Shown piece by piece: positions 1-12,300 of a stretch of 64,000 nt of DNA. The stretch's first letter is position 1. The number at the start of each line of letters is the position of its first letter. Source of the stretch: Rutidosis leptorrhynchoides. Lineage: Eukaryota; Streptophyta; Magnoliopsida; Asterales; Asteraceae. The translations under genes were made by a program, and so were the position numbers. The stretch covers positions 355,665,001 to 355,729,000 of the forward strand of contig NC_092333.1 of the NCBI RefSeq assembly GCF_046630445.1, given 5' to 3'. The notes under the pieces are model-generated. The model made no database searches, was not told the DNA's origin, and was given only the letters and a program-made list of their open reading frames with translations.

Positions 1-1149
1 AATACCCTGGAGAAGACGGAGTCATCCAGAAAAATATTCTCTTGATATGTTTAGAGATTAGATAGAATATAAGAGTCGTGTAAATGGCACATGATGACGG
101 TACTGTGAATCATCATGCTTCATTAGAAACTCAGCATGACTTACTGTAATATAATGAGGTTGATCAAGTGTCATTATATTATACTAATCCATGCTTCAGT
201 TCCCAACACTACTTCAAAACATTCATATTTTAAACTCGAAGGTTTCAGAATTTAGAAACTAACAAAGTTTCTTTTATGTTGCAGATATTACGGAGAGATA
301 AATGATCTCAGATAAGAATAGTTGTGAAAATATCGCCAGAAATATGGAGGATATTTATAATAGAACATACGAGAATATCTTAGAATTTCTAATATCAATG
401 GATGATGAAGAAGATTTGTCTGTGAAGGTTTAGAATGAGAAATAAGATGTTTGCTAACGATTTCAGTAGGCACAGAATCATTTGGATTCTTTGAAGGAAA
501 ACTTATTCTTTGTGATTTGTCCACGGCTTTCTTCATAGTTTCGCATAATCCGCTTTTCGGTACTAAATTTTCTATCGAGCGTTCCTAACACTCCTTTCTT
601 TATCATCAAACTTTTGGCCATTAAGATCATCTACAACATGCTGCTTCGTCAGCATTTTCAAAGTTAACTGATCTGGGTCATTGGTTATCAAACCGAGGTA
701 GTTTTAGGAGAATTGTGTTTTTAGAATGATTAATCACTGATGGTAATATTGTGGAATATAAAAGGTTCCCCAGTAACAATAAAGAGTACGCATATATATC
801 GCGGTTATAATAAAGTTGTTTCGAATGAAAAGTCGGAGTTGACTTGCTGGAGCTGTGACAAAATTAGCTACTTTGGAAAGGGATTGAAAAATGATCTTCG
901 GTAATAACTATGTCAAAGGAACTAAAATAGATACGTGTCAAACGTTTACTCAGTTTTCGAGGATTTTTCAGGTGCATAACTATATGCATCAATCTTTTCT
1001 TCCGTAGATGAAGTGCGGTTGGTTTATCCTCTCGATTGAGGTGTTTTTAAGAATCATGATAGATTTGAACGCTGATTGTAATCGTCGAGATACAATGAGG
1101 TTTAAGATGAAATCAAGTGGCAATCTTGAAGAAATGTTTAGTTTCATAT

Positions 1150-1560
1150 GTTATAATCAATATTTTAATTCATTTTAATTGTCCAATGTCATTAGTCCAC
1201 AGTCGATAGTCCACAGTAACAGTCCAATAATTCATATATAGTTTAATATATAATATACGAATTAATTAATATGTGTCGTGACCCGTATACATCTCGGACT
1301 CGATCACAACTCAAACTATATATATTATTGTAGAATCAACCTCAACCCTATATAGAGAACTCGATCATTACTGCATATAGAGTGTCTATGGTGATTCCAA
1401 ATAATATATATAGATGCGTCGATATGATATGTCAAAACATTGTATACGTGTCCCGATATTTAAAGTGTGTAAAATAATTACAGAAATTAAATGACGATAA
1501 ATAAAAGTGCGATAATTAAATTGCGATAAATAAACTGCGATAAATAAAATGTAATCAGTT
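1150..1560 (-). repeat. LTR-like fragment inside B1 interior
   Basis: Segments such as CATTGTATACGTGTCC and GTGACCCGTATACATCTC, followed by AACTCAAACTATATATAT, match in reverse complement the middle part of the A-family LTR (about 17460-17650). No LTR ends or target duplication are visible, so it is a degenerate fragment or an ancestral part of the B interior. A small direct repeat of CAGTTAGCTGGAA-like units follows at 1556-1592. The rest of 1-2070 holds no gene I can recognise. Confidence 0.4.
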
Positions 1561-1840
1561 AGCTAGGAACAGTTAGCTGGAACAGTTAGCGTGGATTCTT
1601 AACAAAAATTTTCATAGTTAATTTGTTTGTTTCTAACAGATTTTATTTTGTCATATGTTTTCTTCATATGCCACTTGTTGGATTCTGGGAAGTCAAAATC
1701 CAAATATGAAATTGAATGAAAATGGTTATTCTACGGTGAACGAATACGTATATCGGTGGTTGTAAGTAGGATAGTAAATGACTGTTGAATCAGCTTCGAC
1801 GAATGTACAATGTAACTTATTAAGATGAAATCTAATTATT

Positions 1841-1862
1841 CCTCGGGTATTACCTACCCGTT
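1841..1862 (-). other. Hairpin containing AACGGGTAGGTA motif
   Basis: The minus strand carries AACGGGTAGGTAATACCCG, an imperfect hairpin (CGGGTA/TACCCG). The same motif occurs immediately before the 3' LTRs of A1, A2 and B2 and, as a perfect hairpin, between the accessory genes and gag in A1/A2. In B1 it lies about 400 bp downstream of the gag-like ORF. It may be an internal copy of the 3' LTR junction or polypurine region. Confidence 0.5.
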
Positions 1863-2239
1863 AAAAAAAAATTTCACCATTAATATTTTGTACAAAAGAA
1901 CTTTTAATTACAATCTTTATGAAAACATATATACATATATATTTTCTTCAGATGAAATCATGAATTTAATGAGTTAATATGATATTAATCTCATTTGCTT
2001 TTCGGTTTGAGCTAGAATAAGAAATCTCTAAAACTTTTTGAAACCACATATTCTTCGCAGAACATCAATGAAGTTATGGATCAATACTTCATCGTTCATT
2101 ATTGTTGGTACTCCTTGGTATCTATGGTGCTTATGATGTTGATGTTTGTGGGACAGATTATGATGTCGAGACGTGTGATGCGGATGTTGTTTGTTAGTGG
2201 TGATGATGGTATTGTTGATGTTATTGATGGTGGTGCTGA

Positions 2240-2686
2240 TTATGCTGCTGGTGCTGCTGCTGGTGTTTGCAACCTTCGCACCATGTTCTCCAAAGCCGTC
2301 ACGCGAGCGCGAAGTTCGTTAACTTCTGCTAGTACACCGGGATGATTGGCGGTTGGAGCAAGCGAATGAACAAGATTTGTAATATGGGATAGTATATAAT
2401 CGTGACGAGATACTCTAGAAATGAGAGAGAAAATGGTGTTTCGAATAGGTTCGCCGGTAAGTGCTTCAGGTTCATCGCCAAGAGGGCAATTTGGTGGATG
2501 GAATGGATCACCTTCTTCTTGTCTCAAGTGATTTAGTATATTACGAACCCATCCCCAATTCATCCAGAATAGATGATGGGAAATTGGTTGATCCATTCCG
2601 GTGATGCTGCTTTCGGAGCCCGAATGGAAATCCATATCGGCATAACTGTCGGAATCTAAAGAATTCGAACTAGATGCGGAATCCAA
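2240..2686 (-). CDS. Gag-like 148-aa protein of B1
   Basis: Intact ORF about 400 bp downstream of the primer-binding site. The N-terminus is Ser/Asp-rich (residues 1-30, MDSASSSNSLDSDSYADMDF). The middle carries RQEEGDPFHPP (about 55-65), and the C-terminus has a heptad-like stretch ELRARVTALENMVRRLQ (about 124-140), suggesting a short coiled coil, followed by an Ala/Pro tail. The same protein, broken by stops, is found in B2 at 40594-41052, sharing GMDQPISHH and DPFHPP. Function is not established. Position after the primer-binding site suggests a structural, gag-like or leader protein; no zinc knuckle or retrotransposon-gag motif is visible. Confidence 0.6.
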   Translation of the reverse strand: MDSASSSNSLDSDSYADMDFHSGSESSITGMDQPISHHLFWMNWGWVRNILNHLRQEEGDPFHPPNCPLGDEPEALTGEPIRNTIFSLISRVSRHDYILSHITNLVHSLAPTANHPGVLAEVNELRARVTALENMVRRLQTPAAAPAA

Positions 2687-3083
2687 CTTGTATAATGGGG
2701 AAAATGAATTTTTTGTATGGAATAGATTTTAGGAGTTAGATTTGGTACTTTTCAATACATAATTTACATATGTATATATAATACCAAAATTCCGTAAATT
2801 ACGGAGAATCTTTGAAAAGATATCAGTCAAAGTTCGCAATAACAGATATGCTAAGATAAGAATTTGTATATACACTATCAATGTAGTAAATGCAGTAAAA
2901 CGTGTCTAGACTTATGAATGATAAGCAGGTAATTTCCTAAGGATGATAAGCAGATGATTTCCGACTAGAAATGATAAGCAAAACTTTTGACATGTAGACA
3001 TGGTCGAAGTCCAGACTCATTAATGCATCCTAACAACTACTAGTTAGACACACTAATGCAAGACCTGGTTCGCTACGACCACT

Positions 3084-3095
3084 GCTCTGATACCA
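3084..3095 (-). promoter_or_regulatory. B1 primer-binding site
   Basis: The minus strand reads TGGTATCAGAGC two bases after the LTR end, the usual plant primer-binding site complementary to the 3' end of initiator tRNA-Met. It fixes the orientation and the inner LTR boundary. Confidence 0.9.
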
Positions 3096-3097
3096 AC

Positions 3098-5775
3098 TGA
3101 AAGGACCCGTCCTAATCCACCTGGACGAAGTCATCAACATTTGGTCCCATTGCGATGATCGGCTCCAAGTAATGCCCTTATATTGAGCAAATGCACAGCG
3201 GAAGACTTAATTCGTACCTGAGAATAAACATCCTTTAAAGTGTCAACCAAAAGGTTGGTGAGTTCATAGGTTTATCATGACAATCATTTCAATATGTTAA
3301 CAGACCACAAGATTTCATAATCATAAACATAATACACTCGCAAGTGTATGTAAAGCATTCTAAGTGGTTGAGCACTTGGTAACCATACTTAACATTTAAT
3401 CAATGTCGCATATTCCCTTTATTATGAAATCTCACTACACCGTACCAAGTGTAGTCACCAAAACGAAGTACTGTGCAACCGTTGAATACTGGTCGTCCAG
3501 TCCGGTTGGGGTTGTCAGGCCCGATATATCTATCAACAGGATTCGTGTTTACAATACCCATGTAAATAGTAGTTACCAAGCTACAGGGAAATATGCCAGT
3601 GGTACAACTCAACGTAGAATATATTTTTAAGTACTTGTGTCTATTTTGTAAACATTTATAAAAGCAGTGCATGTATTCTCAGCCCAAAAATATATATTGC
3701 AAAAGCAATTAAAAAGGGAGCAAATGAAACTCACTTTTGCCTTGAAGGTATTTAATTCGACTTGGTCTCCGATAGATATCACGAACCTAACCATATATAT
3801 AATATATCAACATATTTTCTTTTTTAAGTAATCGTTACATATATATATATACTATTAATACTTTTAATATTTTCTTAGTCCGTAGTTAGCAGTCCGATGT
3901 TAGTGGTCCACAATTAGTTGCTTAAATAAAATAAATAAAGACCCCATCGTATTCGTATTGATCAGAATTAATCTCGACCCATGGTACCATGTTGTCAAAT
4001 GACGTGTTGCGTACATAAAGTACCGTGTTGTCAAATGACGTGTTGCGTACAATCATGAGGTCTTATGATTAATCTTCTCGTGTTGTTTACCGGTGGTCCT
4101 GAAATATATAAAATCAAATCATAAGTAATTATATATAAAATATTATATTAACTAGAAAAGATATGATTAATTTACTTTTTCTCCAAATATTTTCGTAGCT
4201 AAACTAGCTTCGGATACCCAATCTTGTTTTAGTCGTAGTTTCTTCATTACAACTCTGTTTTTGTTGGTTCAACTTGCCACTTCCTTGGATCGAGTCAAAT
4301 TTTAAGAATATGAACTTAAAATACCTTAGTTTGTATTGGAAATCATAGGTTATAGGTCAAACTTTGGTGAAACTTATGAAAGTGATCATTTTCCATCATA
4401 AAAACAACATTTAATGATCATTTTTCTAAAAATACTTACACTTTGAGTTAAACCATGAAATTTTTATGTGTTAACATATTCATAAGAAATATCATTTTTC
4501 CAGAACATGAACTTCCAATTCAAAGTTCAAGATGGTTTGTAATTATCTAACCCAAAACAGCCCCTGGTTGCACTCCGACGACGTAGATTCTGTTTTTAAG
4601 ATGTTCTTTGTAAAACCAAGTTATATCTTGTTAGGTTAGCATATCATTATGATATATTACAGGTCTTAAAGTGTTTTAAAAGTCAAGTTAAAAGGATCTA
4701 TTTAGTTTGCGAACAAGTTTGAAATCATTCAAACTATGTTCTTGTTGTTAAAATTTTATACCACAAAATAAGATAGCTATATGAATATGAATTGAATAAG
4801 ATTATGAACAAGGTTACTACCTCAAGTTACTTGGACAAAGTTACTGCAAAAAATAAGAAATAATCTTGGAATCAAAGAGTGGTGGAGTTAGATCAAAAGG
4901 TTGGAAGTAAACTTCTTCAAATGGGTGGTTATTTTGATATGTTGGTGTTTAAGGCTTGTAATTGAAGCTAAATGATGGGGAAAATGCTTGGAGATGATCA
5001 AGTATGAATTTAGGAGTATTTTGAGAGAGAAATGAGGGTGTAGGTATGAGAAAATGGAGTGAAGAAATGGTGTTCATTTATAAAAACGTTTTTAGTTTAT
5101 AAAGAAAGAAAAGGATTCCTAATTTTGTTTTCTTACTAATAATTCATACTACTTGACAAATCCTAGTTACCTCATATCTAGGGCAGTAATAATGTTGATT
5201 AGGATGTTGATTTGATGTGTATATACCAATAGTAAATACGTATAGAAGCTGGGTATAATACGGGTACATATACCCTAGATATACGTATAGAAATCTTGAG
5301 GAAACTGAATGAGAATTCAAATATAGCTATCTTTTGTGAATATACTTATATTGTTTTATGTATTTAAGTCCTTAAAAAGTGATTAAATACGTTATATATA
5401 CGATACATGTATAAGCATTATAGATTATAAGTATATATATCAAAGAATGTTACGTATAGTTATCGTTTTGAAACTTAAGTTAGTAGTTTCAAAATATACT
5501 TATAACTCATTGTCATTAGTACACAATGAGATGTTAAACCATCCTTAGATCATGTTAAATATATATAAATACATATATATACACAAACGTATAATTATCG
5601 TATGTTATATAGTTCGTGATATCATCGGTCATATTGGACGGTCAAACGTTGTGTAAAACTCTTTTAAAAACACAAGTCTCAACAATTTGGATTGCTTATC
5701 ATGTTGGTATGGTTTAATTTATGTAAATATTAATCTCATAAGTATAATTTGGTCGGAAAATTCCGGGTCATTACA
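3098..5775 (-). repeat. B1 5' LTR (2678 bp)
   Basis: On the minus strand it begins TGTAATGACCCGGAATTTTC at 5775 and ends in GGGTCCTTTCA at 3098, so it has TG...CA ends. It is followed directly by the primer-binding site. Its ends (TGTRRYGACCC ... GACGGGTCSYTTCA) resemble those of the B2 LTRs at 31263-34863 and 36651-40191, so B1 and B2 are related families. The short ORFs on both strands at 3400-3672 lie inside this LTR and look like chance frames. Confidence 0.85.
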
Positions 5776-7027
5776 GTTTGGCAGGCCTTTTGCCACACTG
5801 GAAGGCCGTGCAGCAAGCCGTTTGGCTTGCTGATTCCCTGGATCGTAACTTGATTTCTTGTCTTTCACCGTTTTCGCTCTAGAATTTGCGTTTTAGCTCC
5901 GATTCTCTTGATTCTTTTTGCACCGTCTTCGTAATTACTTGTTCTTCAATTCTAACCAATGTAGTGGGTATTTTGCCAACAAAGTTTGAATCTTTCTTGT
6001 TTTTGGGCCTTAATACCGGGGTGAAAATGTGACTTTTTAGCCGATATCAATGATCGAGTTTCTATAATGATGTTTGAATTGTTTCGAATCTATTTTGCTT
6101 AAATACACTTGTTTTCCATGCTTAATGATTAAATAACATGATTTTAGGATTGATTAGTACTTGATCCGATGATCTATTATTCGATTCATGCTACTTGTTT
6201 AGATCTAGTCCATCAAACTTGTTAAATTGGATTGCATGCAACTAAGTTAAAAAGCTTAATAGTGATAAACTTGTTTAATTGAAGTTACGCTTATATAATA
6301 GAATTTGATATTGTTAGGCTTAATCGAGGAACCTTTGTTTGGATTTGTTTAATTAATGATTGCACGAGAACTTAGTAGTAATTGACTTTCAGCTAGTAAC
6401 TTGAGTTGATCTACTTGTTGTTTAATAGCTTATATGATTTATCAGTCTATTTGCATATTGATCCTCATTTCAAGATTAATGTGAATCATGTAATTGAATT
6501 AAACATGAAGAATTAAGATGTTAGTTATGCACATCACATATCTAGCATATGCTTTAAGTCCTACTTATTGAATGATATGCAACACTAGCTTAACCTATTA
6601 AGGGATAATAGTTGGTCTATGATTATTATTCTTCTTTGTGTTAATATAAGTTATGAAACTTGCCTAATATGATTCCCGTATGAGTTGGTTGTTCATGTAA
6701 CTGCTTTTACTTTTATTTGTTTATTTTGAATCTTCAATTCCTTACTTTACTTTATTGTCTTGTTTATCTTTAAAGCATCTCTTTCCTAAGAGATAAGAAT
6801 CTATCCCATAAAAAGACATAAAAATATATCTTTAATTCTTTAATAAGAATTAAATAATAAAACAACTCTTATCTGCATCTACGCTCTCTTGGAATGATAA
6901 CTTAAAGTACTACATCTGATTGGGTTTTGTTGCTCGTTAGGGTGTTAAAGTGTTTTAATAAAAGGTTTTATAAATTTAAAAGTTGAAGGATAAGTGAAGA
7001 ACTACTGCACATACTTTTAACACATCA
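5776..7027 (+). repeat. X 5' LTR, left-truncated
   Basis: Ends ...CACATCA at 7027, a few bases before the Athila-type primer-binding site. The last about 325 bp (6703-7027) are nearly the same as 54520-54845, and 6120-6415 recurs inverted at 54849-55150, which confirms that this is an LTR. The start is cut by B1 at 5775. The GC-rich first 60 bp (CAAGCCGTTTGGCTTGC) recall the palindrome cluster of the Y LTR. Confidence 0.75.
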
Positions 7028-7033
7028 ACTTTT

Positions 7034-7051
7034 TGGCGCCGCTGCCGGGGA
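7034..7051 (+). promoter_or_regulatory. X primer-binding site (Athila/Tat type)
   Basis: TGGCGCCGCTGCCGGGGA differs by one base from the TGGCGCCGTTGCCGGGGA site well known in Athila and related Ty3/gypsy elements (tRNA-Asp type). It lies 6 bp after the LTR end. The 390 bp that follow are untranslated leader with no recognisable gene. Confidence 0.85.
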
Positions 7052-7440
7052 GTGCGGTAAATACGAAAGTTGGATATACATTGGTTATTGATATTTCTTG
7101 AAAACGGGTGATGACTGTCTTCCTTTAGGGGAGAGTTGTGGGGTTCCGATTTAAAGGCTCCTGCTCTAACCTGAACGTTGACGGGTCACTTAAGTATTGA
7201 AAGATTCAATAGGCCGTGTATGTTTGATTATTCGTTGTTATGCGATAAAAGTTGTTATTTAATATTTAAATTATTAATTATGTCATTAATATATTTATCA
7301 ATTTAAGGTTTACTAATATACTAATATACTTCTTAAACATTCCAAGAGGAATTAGAATAAACTCAAAATTTAATTATATATATCCTTTGAGGTCTAAAAG
7401 ATTTTCACCTGAAACATTTCTTTTTATGATTTTAAATCAC

Positions 7441-9911
7441 ATGAATACTCGATCCAAGAAACCAGTCTTACAAGATATGTTACCAAATCCCGATATATTA
7501 TTTTAACCTTCTAAGGATTCGAATATTGTTAAGAAATTAAATTTCAATGAAGGAACTACTTCTAATGATGATTCATTATCTAGTCCACCGTCTAGTCCTG
7601 ATTCTAATTTGGGATCTCTTTTTGGTTCAGAAATTGAAATGACTACTGATTCAATGGAAGCGTTAATGAAAGCATGTCGGGAAGGATTAGGTCATGCTAT
7701 TACTCAGCCTGTTATAAAAGGAAATTTTGATATTAAAGGTCCTATATTTTATTTGCTTAAGGATAACCAATTTAGGGGTACTAAAAAGGAAGATGCTAAT
7801 ACTCACATTCGGAATTTTAAAGATATTTGTAATCTGTTTAATATTAATAATGTGGAAAGTAATGTCATCTATCTTCATCTCTTCTCATGGTCACTAAAAG
7901 ATGAAGCTATGGAATGTTTAAACTCGTTACCTGAAGGAGATATTACTAGTTGGGATACGATGGTTGAAAAATTTCTCACTCGATTCTTTCCTGCATCTAA
8001 AACTGTCACCCTTTAAACTGAAATTGCTAATTTTTGTCAGAAAACTAACGAGTCTCTTTATTCTGCTTGGGTTCGATTTGGTCAAATTCTTAGAGGTTAT
8101 CCACAACATTGTTTGGATAAGTTTAAAAAGGTATCTACTTTCTATAAAGGTTGTGATATTGCTACAAGAAGAGAGATTGATACATCTGCTGGAGGAAACA
8201 TTATGAGTAAAACTGCCGAAGAAGCTGAAACATTGATTAATAAGTTGGCTGCTCATTCCCATGAATGGCATCAAGACTTAGATATTTCTCGTTCGGTAAA
8301 ATTTTTTAGTTATGATTCTGAAGATATAGTTAAGGCTATGAATGTGCAATTGGGTAATCTAGGAAGGCAAATTGAAAAGCTCACCAAAGAAAGGCACATG
8401 ATTAAAGTAGGTTCTGAAAAATGCCAAGGTCCTCATGCTACTAAAGATTGTGTTGCTAGTCTTACTATGGAGCAAGTCGAGAATGTTTCATATATGAATC
8501 AATTTCAAGGAAACCCAAACTATCGTAATAATTATAATACACCTTATCCTGCTAATAATAAAAACCCACCTGGTTTCTTTCCTGTTAGAGTACCCTTCAT
8601 TCCAAATTCTTTTAATGCTCAAACAGATAAGAAGTCTAATCTTGAAGAAAGCATCCTAACTTTCATCAAGAATCAAAATGAAGCTAATGATAACATAAAG
8701 GCTCAACTTTCCCAAGTGCAATATAAACATCAAGCGTCCATTCAAAACTTAGAGTGCACTGTTGGTAAGTTATTTAAACTTGTCGAGGGTAAAGTTCCTG
8801 TTGAATCTGAAGTTTCTAAAGAAGTACGTTTTGAAAAGGTGAATGTGATTAGAGAATTAAATAGAGTTGATGTTTATGAACCTGGTTTGAGGTACTTATG
8901 GGAGTTTGAAATGGAAGAGGAAGAATATAATCAAGAAATAAAGAAGTTGACTGCTACTGAAGAAGATAAATCAAAAGATGCTAGAGTTCGAGGTCTTGAT
9001 CGTGATGAGGTAATTTTCATGCATGAGTTATTTGATGAGAAGGAAGAAGAGGTTGATAAAAAGGTTGACGATAATGATGAAGTTAGTGGTGAAAAATCTG
9101 AAAATTCGGAGTGTGAATATAAAGATGATTGGTTAGCTGATACTATGAAACAGTTGGAAGAAAGAATAAAAGAAGGTTTCCACCATCTTTATTCATTCAC
9201 AATTAATTCGATAGATCCATATGCATCACCTGAAATTCTTGTTGTTATGCGCACTGATCCAGGGGAATTCCAAATCCCTTGCTTAATTCGTGGTCCAATT
9301 CCTGTTATGGGATTAGCTGATATTGGTTCTAGCATTAATGTTATGCCATTCTCCGTCTACAATCGTTAAGATTGCCATTGTTGGAACTAATCAAAGGAAA
9401 TGTGTGTTTTGCTGATAGTCTTTTACATGAGCCGTTGGGGATTATTAAACAAGTTGAAGTTATCGTCAGTTATGCTTTCTATAGAATTGATTTTGTTGTT
9501 ATGGACATGAAAGAAGATCCGATAACTCCTTTAATCCTAGGATATCCATTTCTAGCTACTTCTCGTGCCACCATTAACTATGCAGATAATTCGTTAATTA
9601 TTCATTATGGTGCCATATATGAATCTATTCTGTTAGTTCCAAGATCCAAAGTTCCTCGTTCTAATGTGAAAATGGTAAAAATTGATAAAGAGGATGATGA
9701 TGACTTTACCGTGGATAGAATAGTAATCGAGTTCATAAAAGAGCAATATAAGCTTAGTGCCAAAGTGAGAAAGCAAATCCATGAGTTAAATGTTAAATTT
9801 AAAATGTCGTTTCGTAGGGGTCTTGACACGACATTGAATTTCTTGCAAAAAATTAAGATGTTAAATGAGTATGAGAAGAATAAGTGTGGGGAAAATAAGC
9901 CTAAGGAGTGA
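7441..9911 (+). pseudogene. Athila-like gag-protease, broken
   Basis: Structural polyprotein plus aspartic protease. The likely start is ATG 7441. Stops at 7504-7506 and 8014-8016 lie in one frame (7609 and 8113 are in phase), and a one-base loss near 9370 shifts the frame. Visible parts: retrotransposon-gag region (7720-8010, with LKDEAMECLNSLPEG and WDTMVEKFLTRFFP); a linker region (8390-9180) that becomes acidic and coiled-coil-like towards its end; and a protease with active-site-like GLADIGSSINVM (about 9308-9345) and PLILGYPFLATSRATINY (about 9510-9570). The frame ends at 9911 after a charged tail, where reverse transcriptase would be expected. No zinc knuckle was seen. It is clearly non-functional now. 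Confidence 0.75.
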
Positions 9912-9968
9912 TCCCGTTAGAAGAATGAGTTGCGCAACCAACTCTATAATCAAAACTACCTATCCCTA

Positions 9969-10275
9969 TGTTAGCCCCAAATCTAGCTAAGGTCGATCGG
10001 TTTAGTAAGTGTAAGTGGGTTTAGTTGTTAAGAACAAGTATTAAGGTGATAAGGTTGAGAGAATATGTGTGAAAGGTGAAACTTGTAGAATAACTCAACT
10101 AGAGATAAAATGGGTGGGAGGTTGCTTTATATACTAGCAACCTCCAAGTTACAAGAGTGGTAAAATACATTTACCATGGTTAAACTAGCTAATAAAATAA
10201 TAAGTAAATAACCTATTACATTAATACTAACAAAAACCGCATGCCACAAATAATAGACAATATTCATTGTCAACA
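9969..10275 (-). repeat. C1 3' LTR (307 bp)
   Basis: The minus strand begins TGTTGACAATGAATATTGTC at 10275 and ends GGGGCTAACA at 9969. A TATA-like box TATATAAAG is on the minus strand at about 10126-10135. It pairs with 30210-30516. Confidence 0.85.
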
Positions 10276-10289
10276 ATCTCCCCCTTGGC
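10276..10289 (-). promoter_or_regulatory. C1 polypurine tract
   Basis: The minus strand reads CCAAGGGGGAGAT directly before the LTR start TGTTGACA, the expected plus-strand primer position. Confidence 0.75.
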
Positions 10290-11610
10290 ATGAGGTTTTT
10301 AAAACAGTGTTGGTTGTCAATAGTCTTCCCCTTGGTTATCAACCATCAGTCCTTGGCGTGGGGTTTTCAAATGATGTAACCCTCCCTTGATCATTTTCTT
10401 GCAGTTTCTTGTGCAACCTTCTTCTGGGCTTTTGATTTCTGTTTAAAGCTATGAAGCTTTTGATGCTCTCAGCTTTGAACACGAACTTGCACTTAGGACG
10501 AACTGATCTGGGAGTGTTATGATTGATTTTTTTTGTCATCTTCTTTGGTTCGGGCAACGGGGTCTTGATCTTTGACTTTCGACTAACTTTGTGAATTGAA
10601 AGTAGCTTGATATGATATTGTGCAAACCACTTTTGCTCCCCCTCAAATGTTGAGTCGTATTTTTCGTGATCGTGATTGGTTTGTTTTTGAATCGTGTGTT
10701 ATTCTCTCCGCATGATGAATATGATGTACCATGTTCAGCATGTGTAGCACGAATATGGCATCCCGTGTTCATCGCAAAATAGCAGAGAGAGCATATATGA
10801 TTATCATTAGAGAGGGAATGTGTACCTGCTAAGAAGAAACAAAGAGGTTAAGGTAAAAGTTTGATACTCGGGGAAAACAGGATCTTTTAGAAACCATTTT
10901 TGGTTTTGTAAAAATCAAGCTAGTTGTTAAACTAGATAGGTTTAAATCAGGCATGCTAGTTGTTACACTAGACAAGTTTTTTGAAACTAAAACTATTTCT
11001 GGATTAGGGGACCTCACCGGTATTGGTAGGTCCAAGTTTAACCTCGGTGGATGTTGAGGATGACTGGTCACCGAAGTTCCAGTCGGCGTTAGCAAGCTAT
11101 CCACCTCCATGATTAAAGTATCATGGGACTTTTGTGCGACTATGTAGCTCTTGGTTATACCAAGTCTTCCAACTGTACCTAACACCACATTGGTGTCGGT
11201 AGAAATCAATGTAATGTAGGAAGATGTTACATCGCGTCCTGAGTTCATTGATATGTCATGAGGTGACACATCTCTTTCAGTTGTTGCACTCTCTAAGGAG
11301 TGTGTGTGGTCAGGCTTAAATGCTGACTGGTCGTTAAGGAGATCATCCTTCCGGAGGTCTGATAAATCTACCAAGGTAAGCCTAGGCATTGTCATATTGC
11401 CTCTCCGTTGAACTAGACAGATCTCCCTCATCAAGATAAGTCTGACCTCTGGACCCTGTTTAAGGTCCCACCTACTAAAATAAGGTGTTGATAGAGGATT
11501 TTCGGCCGATACACAGGGTTCCTATTCATGGTTTTTCGAAACCCCTTCAGCAGTTCGAGACTCCAAACACTTAATTTGCATCAAGTTGTTGGGTCATTCC
11601 ACAGTTGAGG

Positions 11611-11907
11611 CAGTCATCTAGACACATCCTCCTGATGCAGTCACTGGGACACATCCTCCGTCATTTGATGACTATTTTGTTTGAAGCAGTCATCTAGACA
11701 CATCCTCTTGAGGCAGTCACATGGACACATCCTCCGTCATTGTTGACTGTTTGGTTTGGGGCAGTCATTTAGACACATCTTCCTGAGGAAGTCACTAGGA
11801 CTCATCCTCCGTCATTGCTGACTATTTGGTTTGAGGCAGTCATGTAGACACATCCTCTTGAGGCGGTCACTGGGACACATCCTCCGTCATTATTGACATT
11901 TGAATCT
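11611..11907. repeat. Tandem repeat, four 75-76-bp units
   Basis: Units start at CAGTCATCTAGACACATCCT (11611), 11687, 11762 and 11837, each followed by a half-unit CAGTCACTGGGACACATCCT-like and CTCCGTCATT. The unit is therefore itself an old duplication of about 30 bp. Units differ at several positions. Confidence 0.85.
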
Positions 11908-12300
11908 CTAAACTCCCCCTTGATAGTTGCACGTTTTATCTTTAGTTTATTGGGAGAGTTATGTGTGAAAAAAATGGGTTTTACACTGTTATTTGTGCAG
12001 AAGCCGTTTTGATGTTTAGCACCACATTGAAGTGTGTTTGACACCACTTTGAGATGCGGGTCCTACACAGAAGTATGTAGAAGCCATTTTCGATGAAACA
12101 CATGATGGTTTAAATCCTTTTACCCTTCCCCTCAATATATGACGTGTCATGTATTGATAAAACCTTTATTTTCTAGGTCTTTTTCTCCCCCTCAAAATAT
12201 GATTTATTTGGAATTAAAACATATTTTGACAATTTGCTACACAGAAAATACAGGTTTTGATGAGAAAGGTTGAAAGGCAGTTGAGGCACGGGTTATAGAA

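Larger units (their letters stand above)
1..5775 (-). mobile_element. B1: partial Ty3/gypsy-like LTR element, 5' part
   Basis: Minus-strand element entering from the left edge. Going leftwards from 5775 it has a complete 5' LTR, a tRNA-Met-type primer-binding site, a gag-like ORF, and then about 2.2 kb without a recognisable gene. Bases 46-105 resemble the stretch at 35695-35746 in B2 that lies only about 0.9 kb from the B2 3' LTR, so the interior is short and no protease, reverse transcriptase or integrase is present. This suggests a non-autonomous derivative. The 3' LTR and left target duplication are outside the window. It was inserted into the Athila-like LTR that resumes at 5776. Confidence 0.75.

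Noticed and set aside
10829..11434. 201-codon minus-strand ORF as a separate gene of C1
   Set aside because: No recognisable domain, weak compositional support, and it lies in a repeat-rich 3' region; kept only as a remark.
11611..11907. CRISPR-like array
   Set aside because: Units are contiguous diverged tandem repeats without unique spacers, in plant retrotransposon DNA.
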